From Chionis minor (lineage: Eukaryota > Chordata > Aves > Charadriiformes > Chionididae): a stretch of DNA of 64,000 nucleotides. The translations under genes were made by a program, and so were the position numbers. The notes under the pieces are model-generated. The model was not told the origin of the DNA. It made no database searches and worked only from the letters and a program-made list of their open reading frames with translations. The stretch spans positions 186,001-250,000 of the forward strand of contig VZSF01011284.1 in assembly GCA_013398295.1 (NCBI GenBank). Direction: 5' to 3'. Of this stretch, positions 14,305-26,390 are shown piece after piece (the stretch's first letter is position 1; each line of letters begins with the position of its first letter).

Positions 14305-15509
14305 AGCCAAGCTTTCCTTTCCAAACAACGCCCCATCACACTCTTAGGAGAAGCTGCCGGAGACCTGCTCCCTGTCCGGCATGCTGTGCAAACGTTGTGT
14401 GTTGCAGACAAAACAGACCTCTGGCAACGCCACCGCTGAAGGGGGAACAGAGAGATTTGTGCATCGAGAGGTGTTCCGCCCTCCCCTCCCGCCTCTCGCA
14501 GTCCCATACCACCCACCTGCATGTGACACCAGAGGTCCCCTTCCAGACAAAGCAGAACCACACTTGTCCTCCTGCCAGAAGCTACCAACAGCTGGGACAG
14601 CAACGGCCTGATAAGCTTTTCCAACAAAGAAATCTACAATATTGGCCAGTGATGCATAAACAGAACGTGCTTCGTCTTTTGACGTCAGGTACGCAAGGAG
14701 AAAACAAACCCAGCGTCTCACCCACAAGCAGCTTTAAAATGGAGATTTCCAGTTTAGAGATGTGATGGAGTTTGCTTTCCAGTTCTAAACTCCCACCTTT
14801 CTCCCTGCAAAAGTCAACAAGCTTACCTAGCAACGACTTACAAGCTGTGCCTGCTCATAAACCACCCAAATACAGCCTTTCTGGAGCAAACAATTATAGC
14901 ATTTTGATTATTGGAATGTGCCACACTCAGCGTGAGTGTCCTACAGAGAAGAGCCTAAATACTTGTCCACATCCATCTCATTATACAAGGTGCGCATGCA
15001 GAATTTGCTCTTTCATTTCAGCTAGAAAGCTGGTTTCAGAACGCTATTCATCAGTTCCCAAAGATTTCCAATTCCTTTGCTGTCAAGGTGCCACATGTTG
15101 TTCCTCCATTTAAGAGGCATATGTTAGCATCACAACTGTGCCAGCATGGCAATAATACGAGATCCTGTGAAACAGGCTTAAAAAAAAATCCTATAAAATG
15201 TAGGGAAAAATATACATACAGATACACAGTGCAGCTCTCCTGTGGTGAGTTTATGAAGTTTTTCAAAAGCAATAGAAGATACTGGATAATAGATGGCCCA
15301 ACAGTGACTATAAAGCAGTAACCTATGCGAAGGGCTCTGCTCACGTCACGAGCAGTGAAATCACAGCCCCAGTGGTTTAGGTTGAGAATGGGTCCACGGG
15401 TCAAAACAAAGAACTAGGTTCTTATTCTAATTATACCCAGCGGTGTTTCCTCCTTCCATCCCAGCTCAGGAAAAAATAAATGAGAAAAAAAAAATACTAC
15501 ATCACAATT
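14305..15509. other. Sequence between the inverted repeat arms
   Basis: About 1.2 kb of the 1368 bp separating the two arms, of mixed composition. A 196-codon ORF (14175-14765) crosses the left arm, but its composition is unremarkable and overlapping ORFs exist on the other strand, so I do not call it a gene. Confidence 0.55.
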
Positions 15510-15605
15510 TAAAACAAAACAAAACAAAACAAAACAAAAAACAAAACAAACAAACAAACAACCACACACACACAAAAAAACCCCACCACCAAAAAAACCA
15601 CCACA
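15510..15605 (+). repeat. (AAAAC)n / (CAAA)n / (CA)n simple repeat
   Basis: A run of AAAAC units passes into CAAA and CA units, then A-runs with CC interruptions. It lies just inside the right arm of the inverted repeat pair. Confidence 0.95.
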
Positions 15606-15672
15606 GGTAGGAAAGAGGAGGTTCCACCATCCTTTCTAGCTTTATTATTTGCAAATCTTACTTCTGGACCAC

Positions 15673-15765
15673 TTCTCAGCTTGGTGTAACTGGCTTTGGG
15701 GCTAGCTGTGTTGATGTCACGTTCACAGTTATGATAGGACCACGTGCAGGCAAAGGCAGGAGAAG
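15673..15765 (-). repeat. Inverted repeat, right arm (93 bp)
   Basis: The partner of 14212-14304 in opposite orientation, 89% identical by direct reading. Identity is complete in the 48 bases nearest the loop side (15673-15720) and drops in the outer half. Beyond the arm on either side the similarity stops, except for a vague CAAC/TTC resemblance on the outside. Confidence 0.92.
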
Positions 15766-18700
15766 TGTTGATAAACGACGGAGGGTGACTGTGTGAGAGG
15801 GGGAGAAACGAGCTCTGCCCATCGGTCGGGAGAGGAAGGACAGCAGCCTGCCCGCCCGCCAAGGGCAGGGCAGAGAGGGATCAACAGGGACCCCACAAGA
15901 GAGATCAGTATGAGGTGGAGAAGATTTTAAGAGGAAACAGGGGGAGAAGAAACACATGAGTGGATGGCCAAGCAGACGAGTCAAGGAACCTGAACCGGAG
16001 AGGACTTTGGAAATCTCAGAGCACAGCAGGGGCTGAAATCAGAAAGAGAAAGGGCAGTGAAACAAATACAGAGAAACAAGGCGCAAGGTCTCCTTCCAGA
16101 TGGTGCCAATCCTCCTTGCAGAGAGTTGATAAAACCCTAATCAAAATAAGAGAGACACAGGGGTGGAGAAGAAGGAAAAAGAGGACAGATGACATTTTAA
16201 GCAAAAAACCAGAGGTGGCAAAGAGCTTTTACAGATTAGAAATCACTGAGAAGATAAGAGAGCAGAAATAGAAGGGCCTGGCCAGGGAGAAGATAGGGCT
16301 GGAAGGAGAAAAGGTCACCCTCACAGCAGAGAGAGCAGCATGTCAGAAGAGAGGACATCTCCCTGATGTCCTTAGCGCAGCAAGAACAAGGACCAGGAAC
16401 ACTCAAACCTGAGAAAAAAATCACAGTTGTTGACACCACGGTAGCACTGGTCCCTGCTCTTCTTCCTGACCACTTTGATATTCCTCAGGGCCTCATGGGG
16501 ACAGGTCTTAATCCATTTTTCTTTCCAGTCCTAATCCCTTCTCCTCTTGATCTGGTGGTAGGAAGAGCGACAACGGCACATTGAGTATTGCTCCCCGCCA
16601 GCTGTGCAGCGGGTGGCTTAAAAGCAGAAAGAGCCAATGGAGGGAGGAAAAGACTTTTGTCTGTAAGGATATGTCTCTCTGCCTCTTCTGAGCCACCCAG
16701 GGGCAGCAAATATCAGTGCCCACTATGATGAAGCATCTGGCATCATCCACCCTGCAGGGGCAGAGGTGTTGGCAGCATCCATCATGGGAGAGGGCAGACG
16801 AAGAAGAAGAAAGTGGACAATAATGAGAGTACGGAGCCAGGGCTGTTGCAGGAGAGGGGGATTTTCGGAAAGACTCCTGTAGAGGCAAGGCATGAGGTTC
16901 TGCTTCTGAAGGTGGGAATGGGAAGCAAACCTCAGCCATTTCCCATAGGCTCTCACTTCAGTCACAGCAGAATAAAGATTACTGCAGAAAGTAGCCAGGC
17001 ACAATGCAAAAACCCCTCTGTGAATCTCATCGTTGTTTGTTCCGTAGTCGGAGAAATGCTCCAAAAGTTTTAATATTGGAACTCGAACAGCCTGCAGAAT
17101 AACAGGACCTGAATATCACTTCCACATTTACCCTGTTGGATCAGGGATGTAATAAAGAGGCTACACATTTAAAGGACAATAACAAAGTGACACATTTTTA
17201 ATAACTGCTGAAATTGATTTAATCCTAAACAGACGAAACGATAGGTATTGATATCCACATTCTTGAGTTGATATTAGAGTAAATAGCGGAATCTCATTGT
17301 TTTCCAATGTTATTCACTTGGGATGCCGCTTCACATTTTACAAACCAAACTGGAGATGTGCTTAAACAGTTGGGTAAAACATTAAAATTAAAAAGCAGCG
17401 TACTTTTTCTGCAAGTACCTTTTCAAATGGCACAGGGAACTTTACACAAGCTAAAGGAGCCTCTACATTTATTTCCTGAAGGCGATGATATTTCCTCAGC
17501 CGCAGCTCATCCAGCAGTCTAGTCAGGTACTGCTGAGTCAACCTACTTCTGTGACTTTCCTTGCTTGTTAAGGCTGTACGCAGGCCTTGAGATGTCATTA
17601 TTTCGCTGCTCTGGCATTGCAAAAAAAAAAAAAAAAAGTCCTGCTGGTTTACTGCAGCTTAGAAGTAAAGGCTTAAAATCCCTCAGCATCGTGTTTGTTG
17701 TCTTTAAATCCAAAGCTGAAATGCCGATTCGTTTGCAGAAGTGGCTTCTCTTTCATGCTGTGACGTTATTTCTCTCTGGTTTGGTTACCCTCACGGTTAT
17801 CTGAGGACTCTAAGACACTGAATTTCATAAAACATTGAAACTTAATTCTATTCTCTGCAGAGCTATCACGGACTGTCAAGCCTGTCATACTGAGGCTTAC
17901 ACCACTGCAGAATTCAAAAACTGCAGCGTCCAGAAGATCTGCTGTGCATGTATTATACAGAAACCCTTTAGGCGCTTCACCATTTCTGCTGGTTTATCTC
18001 TCATACCTCGCATTCTGCTTTCAGGGAAACTAAGCGTATTAACGTCCGAAAAGAATGTCTTCAAAGGGACATTTTGGCCTACCAAAACCACAGGAGAATA
18101 TGATTACCCCCTGGAAATACATGGGCAAGGTGGGTAAGAAAGAGTGAAGAAAGACGCGTGAGCCAAAGGGAATGCTTTGCACAGGAGATAGTGGATACCA
18201 ACCAAGCATGAATAAACTTAGACTAGAAATGTGAAGATAACCACAGAAATCACCTTCTGGGTCGGCCATCTGAGAGGAGTCATGGAGGAAACCTGAAAAA
18301 AAAAAAAGAAAAATCTCAACTGACCCAAGGCTTGACAGATGTTTTCATGGTACTACATCAAATTAAACATGGTTCAGTATCAGGGTAATGGAGCTAATCA
18401 TTCCCATCCTTTTATGTTTCCCTGAGGATAATTATGCACTGCTGAAAAGATGAAAATACAACATCTACTGTCAAATATTGCTGAACCACTGTCAAAAAAC
18501 TGTAAGAATCAGTGGGATGAGCATATACCAAAAATATGTTCCCATCAACCAAGGTAACTGACTTCTTTTATGTAATGACTTCCATGTGAGACGACAGCAG
18601 TGTATCCCTGAACATCATCCAAATCATAAAAATTACATTGGGAAGGAGTACTTTGAGACATCTAATCCATCTCAGTGCTCTTTTGTAGAGACAAGTCTTC

Positions 18701-20633
18701 ATAGGTCTTGATTTTACCTGTTTTTTAAAAAAGCCAGTGGCAGCAAGTTCACAACTGGGACAGTAACTGTGCATTATGTCAATACTATATTACAGTTTAA
18801 AATTCCTTCTCTCTCTCCCAACCTATAGCATGGCCACTGAAAAATAGTAGCTCATCTTGGAGATGGAATACAGTTTTCTTCCTCACTCAGATTTTTTTTC
18901 TCTCTTGATTTTTCTTAATTTTGCATCTGTCCGCAGGTGAATGTTTATGGCTTTCTGAGGAATGTGCTGGAAAAGTCTCAGAATAACCGCGTTCCTCAAA
19001 AGTGCTATAAGCTAGTGTAAGCCTTATTTCCTCCTTCCAGGAGCTCAAGACAAATTTTCAAGCTGAGGTCAATAAAATTTTACTGAGATACGGGCATCTC
19101 TGTTCACTCATGTGGACTCTGAAAATGAGTCCTAAGTTCAAAAGGCATTTTTAAACCATTTGTCTTGCCACTCTAAAGTAAGTTTGAGTTTTCTAACTGG
19201 TAAAATCATCTTCATGAAGATGAATGATGACTATGTTTGATGAAACGATGGTGGAGGAACCCTGCCATTGTTCTCTGCACACTTAGGAATAAAACTTGCC
19301 GATTTAAAACTATCACACTAAGCAAATCCTCATTCCACTCGTGCAAGAGAGAGCGGAATCAGATGTTGCAGGTGTGACCTGATACGGCACTGAAACCTAG
19401 GCTCATTTCTTTAAGCATTTCAGGGATTTGGGGTAAATTCTAGTGAAAAAGCCCTTTCTGCTGTTCCCTTTTGATAGCAAGACATGGGTCACATACACTT
19501 TAGTGCGCGAATTGTGCTGCTGAAGGGGACACGTGGCTCTTTCGGTGAGACCATACCTCACCCAGTGTGACTCTTCCTACGCACGGACGTAAGCTCAACC
19601 GAGGACCACCAGAGGTGGGACACTAGGTCCAAAGGACCATTCACCTGATGCACTGCAGCATCCTGACCATGCTTCCCTGCCAGGAGAAGGGTCAGGCAGG
19701 AAGAAAGGGGAACGCACGAATCTGTGCATCTGTCTGTGGCCACCTGCTGAGGCTTTTTTTTTTTTTTTTTTTTTTGACAATACTGGGTAAGAAAAGGCTT
19801 TTCATTCTGCTCAAATATTCGAATCTTGAGATCACTAAACATATTTGAGGATGAAGGGATGTGGAGCACAGTCTGAAGGTTTTGTGGAGCACGTGGAGAG
19901 AAAAGCGATGCCTCAGTTACCTGTTCTTTCCTCTTTCGAGTAACGTTTCATTTCTTTTGCCACAGTTAATGTAAAATATCATTGCTATTTATTATCACTA
20001 TGTTTAGATCCTACAATCATACAGAGGAAAATCTTTTAAAGCTAGTTTTATACTTAGTACTGAAAAAAAAAAAATCCATCTCCCAGGAGACGTCAAAATA
20101 ATGAAATCTCCCTTCTCTTTTATTTTTTTCTGAACGCTTATTATTCATACTTTGTATTAAACTCATTTTTGTCCATTATTTCATCAGCTGCGTCTCTGCA
20201 GATGAAATTTAGAGCAGTAGTAAAACATTAGTTGCATTTGCCATTAAAAGAGGTTAATATGAATATTATTTAATTACAAAAATAACCTAGCATGGAATTG
20301 AATACTTTCATTGAAGAGACCATTTTCAATAATTTTTATTCAAAAAAAGCTCCACATCGTATTGCATGTGTGTTGGGGTGCGAAGTGCTTTTACAGCCCA
20401 ACATAAAATGCATCTTATAGGAAAGCGTTTGTAACGTAGAGGAATTGTTCTCAGGCTCTGGTCGTTAATAGAAAAAATAAGTAAGAAATTGCAAAGGTGA
20501 TGCGTGAGAAACGCAGGTGATGACAACTTACGAAGTAGTTATTGCCGCGCTGGTCTTGCCACGCTTCCCAGGCAAAAAGTGCAAAAAGACGCCCAACTTA
20601 CACCACTCAAAGGGGGAAAAGCAGGCTTTTTTA
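15766..20633. other. Intergenic, no gene seen
   Basis: 15.8-16.9 kb is purine-rich on the plus strand without being a simple repeat. It yields Lys/Arg-rich ORFs that I do not credit. The rest is AT-rich. Homopolymers include A-runs at about 17621-17637 and 18297-18308 and 22 T at 19754-19775. Confidence 0.6.
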
Positions 20634-20960
20634 AATCGTTCCTCCGAGCCAATCCTGCCGGCCCGTCCCTTGCTCCCGAGGCGTCGCCGCACGACGACCC
20701 GCAGCCCGGAAAAAAAAAAAAAAAAAAAAGGAAAAAATTCGAGGCTGTCGGCGGCCGGGAGCTTCCCCGTCCGTCCTCCCCAGGACACCGGGAAATCTCC
20801 TTTCCTCTCCCCGACCCTTCTGCGGGGCGAGGGGTCCCTGGGTGCCCACCCCCCCGTCGCGCTTATTCCTTCTGCCGTGCGGCGCCCGACGGGGAAAAGG
20901 GAAGGGGAGCGTTTGCGGGCTCCGAGGATGCCCAAGCTGGAGACAATCAGCCCAGAAACA

Positions 20961-21132
20961 TCCTTCCTTCCTTTTTTTCTTTGTTCTTTTTCTTTTTTTT
21001 CTCTTTTTTTTCTTTTTTCTTTTTTCTTTTTTCTTTTTTTTTCTTTTTTCTTTTTTTTTCTTTTTTCTTTTTTCTTTTTTTCCTTTTTTNNNNNNNNNNN
21101 NNNNNNNNNNNNNNNNNNNNNNNNNNTTTTTT
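20961..21132 (+). repeat. CTTTTTT-rich pyrimidine tract with assembly gap
   Basis: The tract is only C and T on the plus strand apart from one G, with repeated TTTTTTC units, and contains 37 N at 21090-21126. The N-run falls inside the homopolymer-like sequence, so its true length is unknown. Confidence 0.95.
21090..21126. other. Assembly gap (37 N)
   Basis: A run of N inside the pyrimidine tract. ORFs drawn through it contain unknown residues and should not be trusted. A further single N occurs at 32901 after 20 A. Confidence 0.99.
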
Positions 21133-21386
21133 AACGCTGCAAAGGGATGGGAACTGCGCGTCCGCGCATTGCGGCCCCTGCGCGCAACTTGAGCGGTCCA
21201 AGGCGGGGTGCGGGGCGGGGGGAGAGGGAAGGAGCGGGCCACCCCCGAGCTCCGCTGTCCCCCAAAACTCAGGGGAGGGGCCCAAAAATTCTGCGGACGA
21301 AGGAGGTATTTGGGATGCCGTCAGGAGGGGACCGTCTCCCCACCGCGGCTGCGGTTCGGGAGGTTCCGCCGTGGATCTGCTCCCTT

Positions 21387-21632
21387 CAAAACAAAACAAA
21401 AATTAAAAAAACACACAGACACACACACCAAAAAAAGACCCAAGACCAAAAAACCCCCCACAAAACAACGACAACAAAAAAAACCCCAAACAAATAAAAC
21501 CCCAGAACAAAACAAAAAACAAAACAAAAAACCCCCAAACAAACAAAAACAAAACAAACAAACAAAAAAAAAGCCGAACAACCAAAACCCGAAAGAAAAA
21601 ACAACAGAAAAGTAAAAAAAAAAAATAAATAA
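21387..21632 (+). repeat. A/C-rich low-complexity stretch
   Basis: About 245 bp of AAAAC, CA and ACCCC-like units with very little G or T. The minus strand is a G/T-rich tract. It directly follows the CpG island, so pyrimidine-rich and A/C-rich DNA interrupt and flank the GC-rich sequence. Confidence 0.93.
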
Positions 21633-24600
21633 TTGGAGGGGGGAACCACGAAACCCGAAAGAATCCAAGCAAAACAATCAAGCAAAAAACTTTTAAAAAA
21701 TAAACGGGGGAAAGCGGGAGATGAGGAGGAGGGCGGAGACGGGAGGAAGCCGCGAAGGCACCGATTCCTTTTCCTACAACATCCCAGAGGTCCAGGAGCA
21801 TCCTGCGCTCCCGGGCCGGGAGGGGAGGACCGGGGGGGCTGTGCCGGTGTTGACCTGGCAGAGAAAGCACAGAAACGCTCTTTCTATTTATTTTAAAGCG
21901 TACATCGTTCATCTCACTTCAATTCAGCTGAAGCTGAAGGAGCTGCAAAACAAAGTTATTTTAATGTGAGGTATCATGTTAATGGTTGTAAACATAATAA
22001 GGGTTGTTTCTGTTTTGCTCTACAGAGGACATTTTACACAAGCGAAATTGAAATAGTTTGGAGTATAAAAAGCCACGCCGCACTGCCTGATCAATTTAAT
22101 AGTAATAGCTATGACCCCCACCAGCACGGAGTTCTGGTTTGCTGCATGTATTGCACACCCATACTAAATCACGTTTGAGTTACTTTTTTTTTTTCCTCCA
22201 TAATTCTTTCTGTTTAGTAGTCCAAGACGGTTTATAGATCCCAATTATTCCAGTATTTGTTTTGTTATTTAAACAAAAGCCGTGTTTAAAAGCCGTGCTA
22301 CTAAATGGATGCCTTGTAAAAATAAGGCACTTCAATGAGAAAAATCGTGACATAAACCCCTGTATTTTTCTCCCACAACTGTCAATTCTGTATTAAATTC
22401 AATATGAAATACATACGTAAAAAAACCTCTATCTTTTTTGTTTCTTGATTTCTTTTTTTTTTTGACTAAAGTATAAGTTCTCACATAAACTGACATGTTC
22501 CTTTCTTTCCATAACACCCTTCATTTATGAGATATGACCATAATTAAATCCTAATTTTTACAGATTTTTTCCAATTTGTTTTCACTGGAAATCTAATTAC
22601 AACATTTCCCAGTATTTTGGAACTGAGTTCCATAGCTCTTTTGCAAAGATGCCAGGAAGATGTTTAGCTTTTTAAAACACAGAATAAACACGATTTTTTT
22701 GCGGCAATATACATTGTGTTAGTGTGAAAAATACAGTTATCTATATGTTTAGATTCATCACCAAAGTGTAGGGGTTTTAATCTATCTGCTAATAATATAT
22801 AGCACAGACTACAGGATTACTGCGAAAACTAGAATGCTGCCTTAAAAATCACCAACTTTGTTGCTTTAGTCATAAAGTACTAATAAATTTACTACAGTTT
22901 TCAGAAAACTACCACTATGAATACTGATTAAATTAATACAGGAGGGCATGGGAGTGTGTGTGCAGCTCTTTTTTTTCTGTTTTTGGGGTTTTTTTTTCCC
23001 CAGAAGGGAAGTGTTTGCAAAATAACCCAGAGTTCTGGGTCATTTGATTTTGTGAAAGTTTTAGCTCTTAATCCAAAATACATTGAATTTATAGTAATAT
23101 ATTAATGCAGGGATTTTTTTGAGTGTTGCTTTATCCTTGTGCACCAATCCAAGCGCCTGCGGCTTCCAAACCAGCCCTCATCTGCTGCATTTGCCAAGGC
23201 AGATATTACAAATTTGCCCTGGGGGGAAGGGGAAAAAAAAAAAAAAGGAAAAAAAAAAAAGGCTTTTTGCAGGTATGGCAACTCCTTTTCCCAGAGAGGA
23301 GAGAGTTCACGAGAGCTGCTTTGCGGAGCAGCAAACTGCAGTGTGAAAGAAAAGGAGCTGCACTGGCATCTCCAGGCCATTGGAGACTGTTTTGTTTGGG
23401 TAAAAGTGCAGCTTGGGGAAGTTCGTGGGAAAGGTCTGTCATGTCAGAGCCGCCCGCTCCTGGCAATGGCAGGAAAGTATTCAGTCGGGTGATACGTGGC
23501 TGCTGGAGTCGAGTGCATTAATACATTTCATTATTTTGCAATTTTCTCTTGAGAATGAAGGCTTCGTTCCATCAATTAGGCAATCAAGGACTGTGTGAGA
23601 TGTGCCCTTGCGGGTGTCAGCAGCCTGCACAACTGGTAGGAACTTTCCTTCCTTCAGTTGGAGTAGAACTTTTAGGAAGCAATTGTTTAAAAAGAAAAAA
23701 ACAAACAAAAAAAAAGTTTCGTTGCAGCCTAGTTGTGCTAAAACACACAGTAGTTTATGTTAGCTGCTGTAACTGCAATCCTTTAAGGGTTGAAAGGAAA
23801 AGTTTGCAGTAAGAGAGCCTTTTACCCCTCTCCCCCCCACAAAACAAAAATCAAATACAGCCAGACAAAGATTTTAATCTTTCTTCAATTCTGAACAAAT
23901 GATAAATATTCTTACAAAATGTGTATTCACAACATTTTAATTTAAAAAAAAACCAACAAAAAACACAAACAACAACAAACAAACAAGACCCAAGAATATT
24001 AACACAAAGGAGAACCCATTCTTCAGCAATATTTTGAAACTCTGTTGTGGGTCAGTAGGATCTTGTTTAACCTAAAATAGCACAGGCAGCAAGAGCAGCC
24101 ATCACACAGATGAAACACCAAAATGACTGCTGAAAGTCCTATAGCAATTTTCTGTGATTTTAGCAAACTTCTCAACCTATGACTTGCCTTCCGCATCATC
24201 CAGCAGAGCCTGGGCTACCACGGCGCGCACGAGGTCCTCAGCAGACCTAGGGTTGGATCTACTTCCTCAACAGGGAAGTGGTGATCCCTCTTTTCCTCCC
24301 ACAAAATAATTCGCTAAGCAACTGATTTTATTCAGACAAAAAACTTCATAGAAATGTTGAAGACCAGACCCCTTTTTGTTTTCTTTCCAGATGCTTTGTC
24401 CTCCTTATAAATGACCCAACAGCTGGAAAATTTACCAGACGAAATTCTTCTAAGTTGGGAAAATCTCTGTGTGGCAACGGTCTGGAGAGGCTGCTGTGGA
24501 TGCTCCCTGTGCCTGCTCTTCCTCCAGTGACAGAACAACGCCAAATCTGCCTCTGGGAAACAGGAATAGGGTCTGCAGACCACGGCGAGTAGAGCCTGGT

Positions 24601-25208
24601 GGGGTGTGGGCTGAGGGCTTTGGCACAGGGCTGCGCGCACGAATCCGACCTTCGCACAATTCTTCTTGCGTTCTCCTTCCGATGGGATTCTGTAGGAAAG
24701 GAGCGGGGATGCGGACACCCCCCTCACACCTGTGGCACAACCCTGTTCGGTTTAGTAGGGGAAGTTTTTGGGCCGAGAAATGCATGCAGAATGTCGGGAA
24801 TGCGAGGGAAAAGGCCAGAATAACAGCGTAAATATAAACAGGCCAAATGCCATGCATGCTTCATGGCTTCGCTGAAGCGACCTGCAGGCAGCGGCAAAAA
24901 AATCCAACCTGTTAAAAAAAACCAAAAAAACCCAAAAACAACCCCACACCAGTTTGCTAAGCAAACACTTTCCTGTTTGAAATGGAAATGAAATGAAAAT
25001 GAAATGAAAAACTCCTATTTCATTTGACGTTCTGGATGCTGAAACGTGTCATTTCCTCGCAGGAGGCGCTGGCGGTTCCTGAAGAGCATCCCCAGGCAGC
25101 ACCCACCATCCTGCATGGGCCGGGGAGGAGGTGGGATGCTGGGCAGAAGACCTCGGTGCAGGTCACCCAACCGTTCACCCCACCGCTCGGGGTTCCCCGC
25201 ACTAATAA
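21633..25208. other. Intergenic, no gene seen
   Basis: The first 250 bp still carry several CpGs. TATAAAAAG at 22064-22072 is a TATA-like sequence, but no transcript evidence goes with it. A-runs lie at 23233-23261, and A/C-rich sequence at 23941-23990. A GAAAT repeat lies at about 24980-25010. 24.2-25.2 kb is moderately GC-rich. Confidence 0.6.
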
Positions 25209-25233
25209 CCCCCCCCCCCCCCCCCCCCCCCCC
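25209..25233 (+). repeat. Poly-C run of 25
   Basis: Twenty-five consecutive C on the plus strand, hence a G-run of 25 on the minus strand. Length in the assembly may be inexact because such runs are hard to sequence. Confidence 0.97.
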
Positions 25234-25442
25234 AACCTCTTCAGCAAGGGATGCGTGAGCAGCCAGTGGCGTAAAGACTCCAAAAGAGGTGTTTTCTGGG
25301 GTAATTGCTGGCGCTTTACCTCCACCCCTGATTTTGCAACCCGCACTGGAACGCTTTGTAGACGCACTGGAGACTGGGGGAACATGTCTAGCAAGCGCAT
25401 TTAGTCCAGATGGGCTTGTTACTGTCCACACATATGAGCTGC

Positions 25443-25443
25443 T

Positions 25444-25498
<55 letters not shown>

Positions 25499-25576
25499 CA
25501 ACAACAATAATAACAAAACAACAATAACAATAGTAATTATTATTACTATTATTATTATTATTTTATCATTATCTTT
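25443..25576 (+). repeat. (TAATGA)n / (AAT)n then (ATT)n repeat
   Basis: Left half: ATAATG hexamers then AAT/AAC trinucleotides. Right half: ATT trinucleotides, ending in TTATCATTATC. The AAT block (25481-25498) is the reverse complement of the ATT block (25547-25562), so the unit can fold back on itself. Confidence 0.95.
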
Positions 25577-26390
25577 ATTAACAACCAAGGAAAACAAACC
25601 TTTATGTTTATCAAATCCACACTTTCCCAAAAAAGCGAATATGTTTTTGCCATCTCGCAGGCCAAATGGGGTTTAAAAAACAAATGGTTTTGATCCCCTT
25701 GTTAAAATATCAAGTGTTCACTATTACCCTTTTTTTCCCCACGAAGGCCTCTTCTTAACCTGGAGGACTGTTTGTTAAAGGTCAACTGTCAGCTGACAAA
25801 CGCAGAAAAAAAATGATCCTTTTGCTTTTTCAAGTTAAAACCCATTCCCAGGGACGGTACAAGACTGATGATGAGGGGCGCCGAAAGCCTTCACCCGCGG
25901 TCCACAGGCTACGCAAGCCCTCAGCCCCCTCCACGTGCCCGCAGCATCCCCCCAAGAGAGGACAGAATCGCCACCCGCAGAATCCCCATGAGTGAGGACG
26001 AGCCCCAAAAAAAGAACCAAAGTCACTTTTTTACCAATAATGTCAAACATTCAAGTCACCTAAGGAATACCGCAACCTGTTTCTTGGGCTAGCCCTGCAG
26101 CCAGCAGCAAAGTACACCTACAGCCGCAGGAAACAAAAAGACTCACTTCCTCCTCCTCTTTTTTTTTTTTTTTAAATTTAAATCTATTTTCTAACATTTT
26201 TTTAATTATTTCACTCCTTGCGGAGCTCACTTAAATTCTACACGAATTGTTTCTTAATTTCGGAAACCTATAGGCGTGCAACGTTATTTAAATTAAGCAA
26301 TTCAAAAACCTCCAAACAAACTTTTTGCTTTGGTAAGTCAGCCCTTGTTTGAAATTATTTGGTTAAATAGCTGATTAAAGTTGCAGAAAT
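25577..26390. other. Intergenic, no gene seen
   Basis: Contains a perfect 12-bp palindrome TGTCAGCTGACA at 25787-25798, a GC-richer patch at 25870-26000, a T-run near 26159-26173 and AT-rich sequence after 26170. No coding pattern is seen. Confidence 0.6.

Larger units (their letters stand above)
20634..21385. promoter_or_regulatory. CpG island, possible promoter, split by low-complexity tract and gap
   Basis: I count about 32 CpG dinucleotides in 20634-20930 and about 25 in 21133-21385, against a CpG-poor background. GC-box sequence GGGGCGGGG occurs at 21212-21220, and the right part contains TGCGCGTCCGCGCATTGCG-type NRF1-like motifs. The island is broken by a CTTTTTT-rich tract and unsequenced bases. 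It lies about 27 kb from the 3' end of TMEM161B, so it is not that gene's promoter. It could drive a non-coding RNA in either direction. No start site or product can be read from sequence alone. Confidence 0.7.

Noticed and set aside
14175..14765. A 196-codon ORF over the left inverted repeat arm
   Set aside because: Composition is not protein-like in any way I recognise, overlapping ORFs occur on the other strand, and no splice or family signal supports it.
15960..16271. A 103-codon Lys/Arg-rich ORF
   Set aside because: Lies in purine-rich sequence that naturally gives Lys, Arg and Glu codons, with no recognisable domain.
20504..21406. A 300-codon plus-strand ORF across the CpG island
   Set aside because: It runs through a poly-A run, the pyrimidine tract and the 37 N, so much of it is Lys- or Phe-rich or unknown residues. 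Overlapping long ORFs exist in other frames, as expected for GC-rich, stop-poor DNA.
22064..22072. TATAAAAAG as a core promoter
   Set aside because: A single TATA-like 9-mer in AT-rich DNA is expected by chance. It is about 700 bp past the CpG island and nothing ties it to a transcript.
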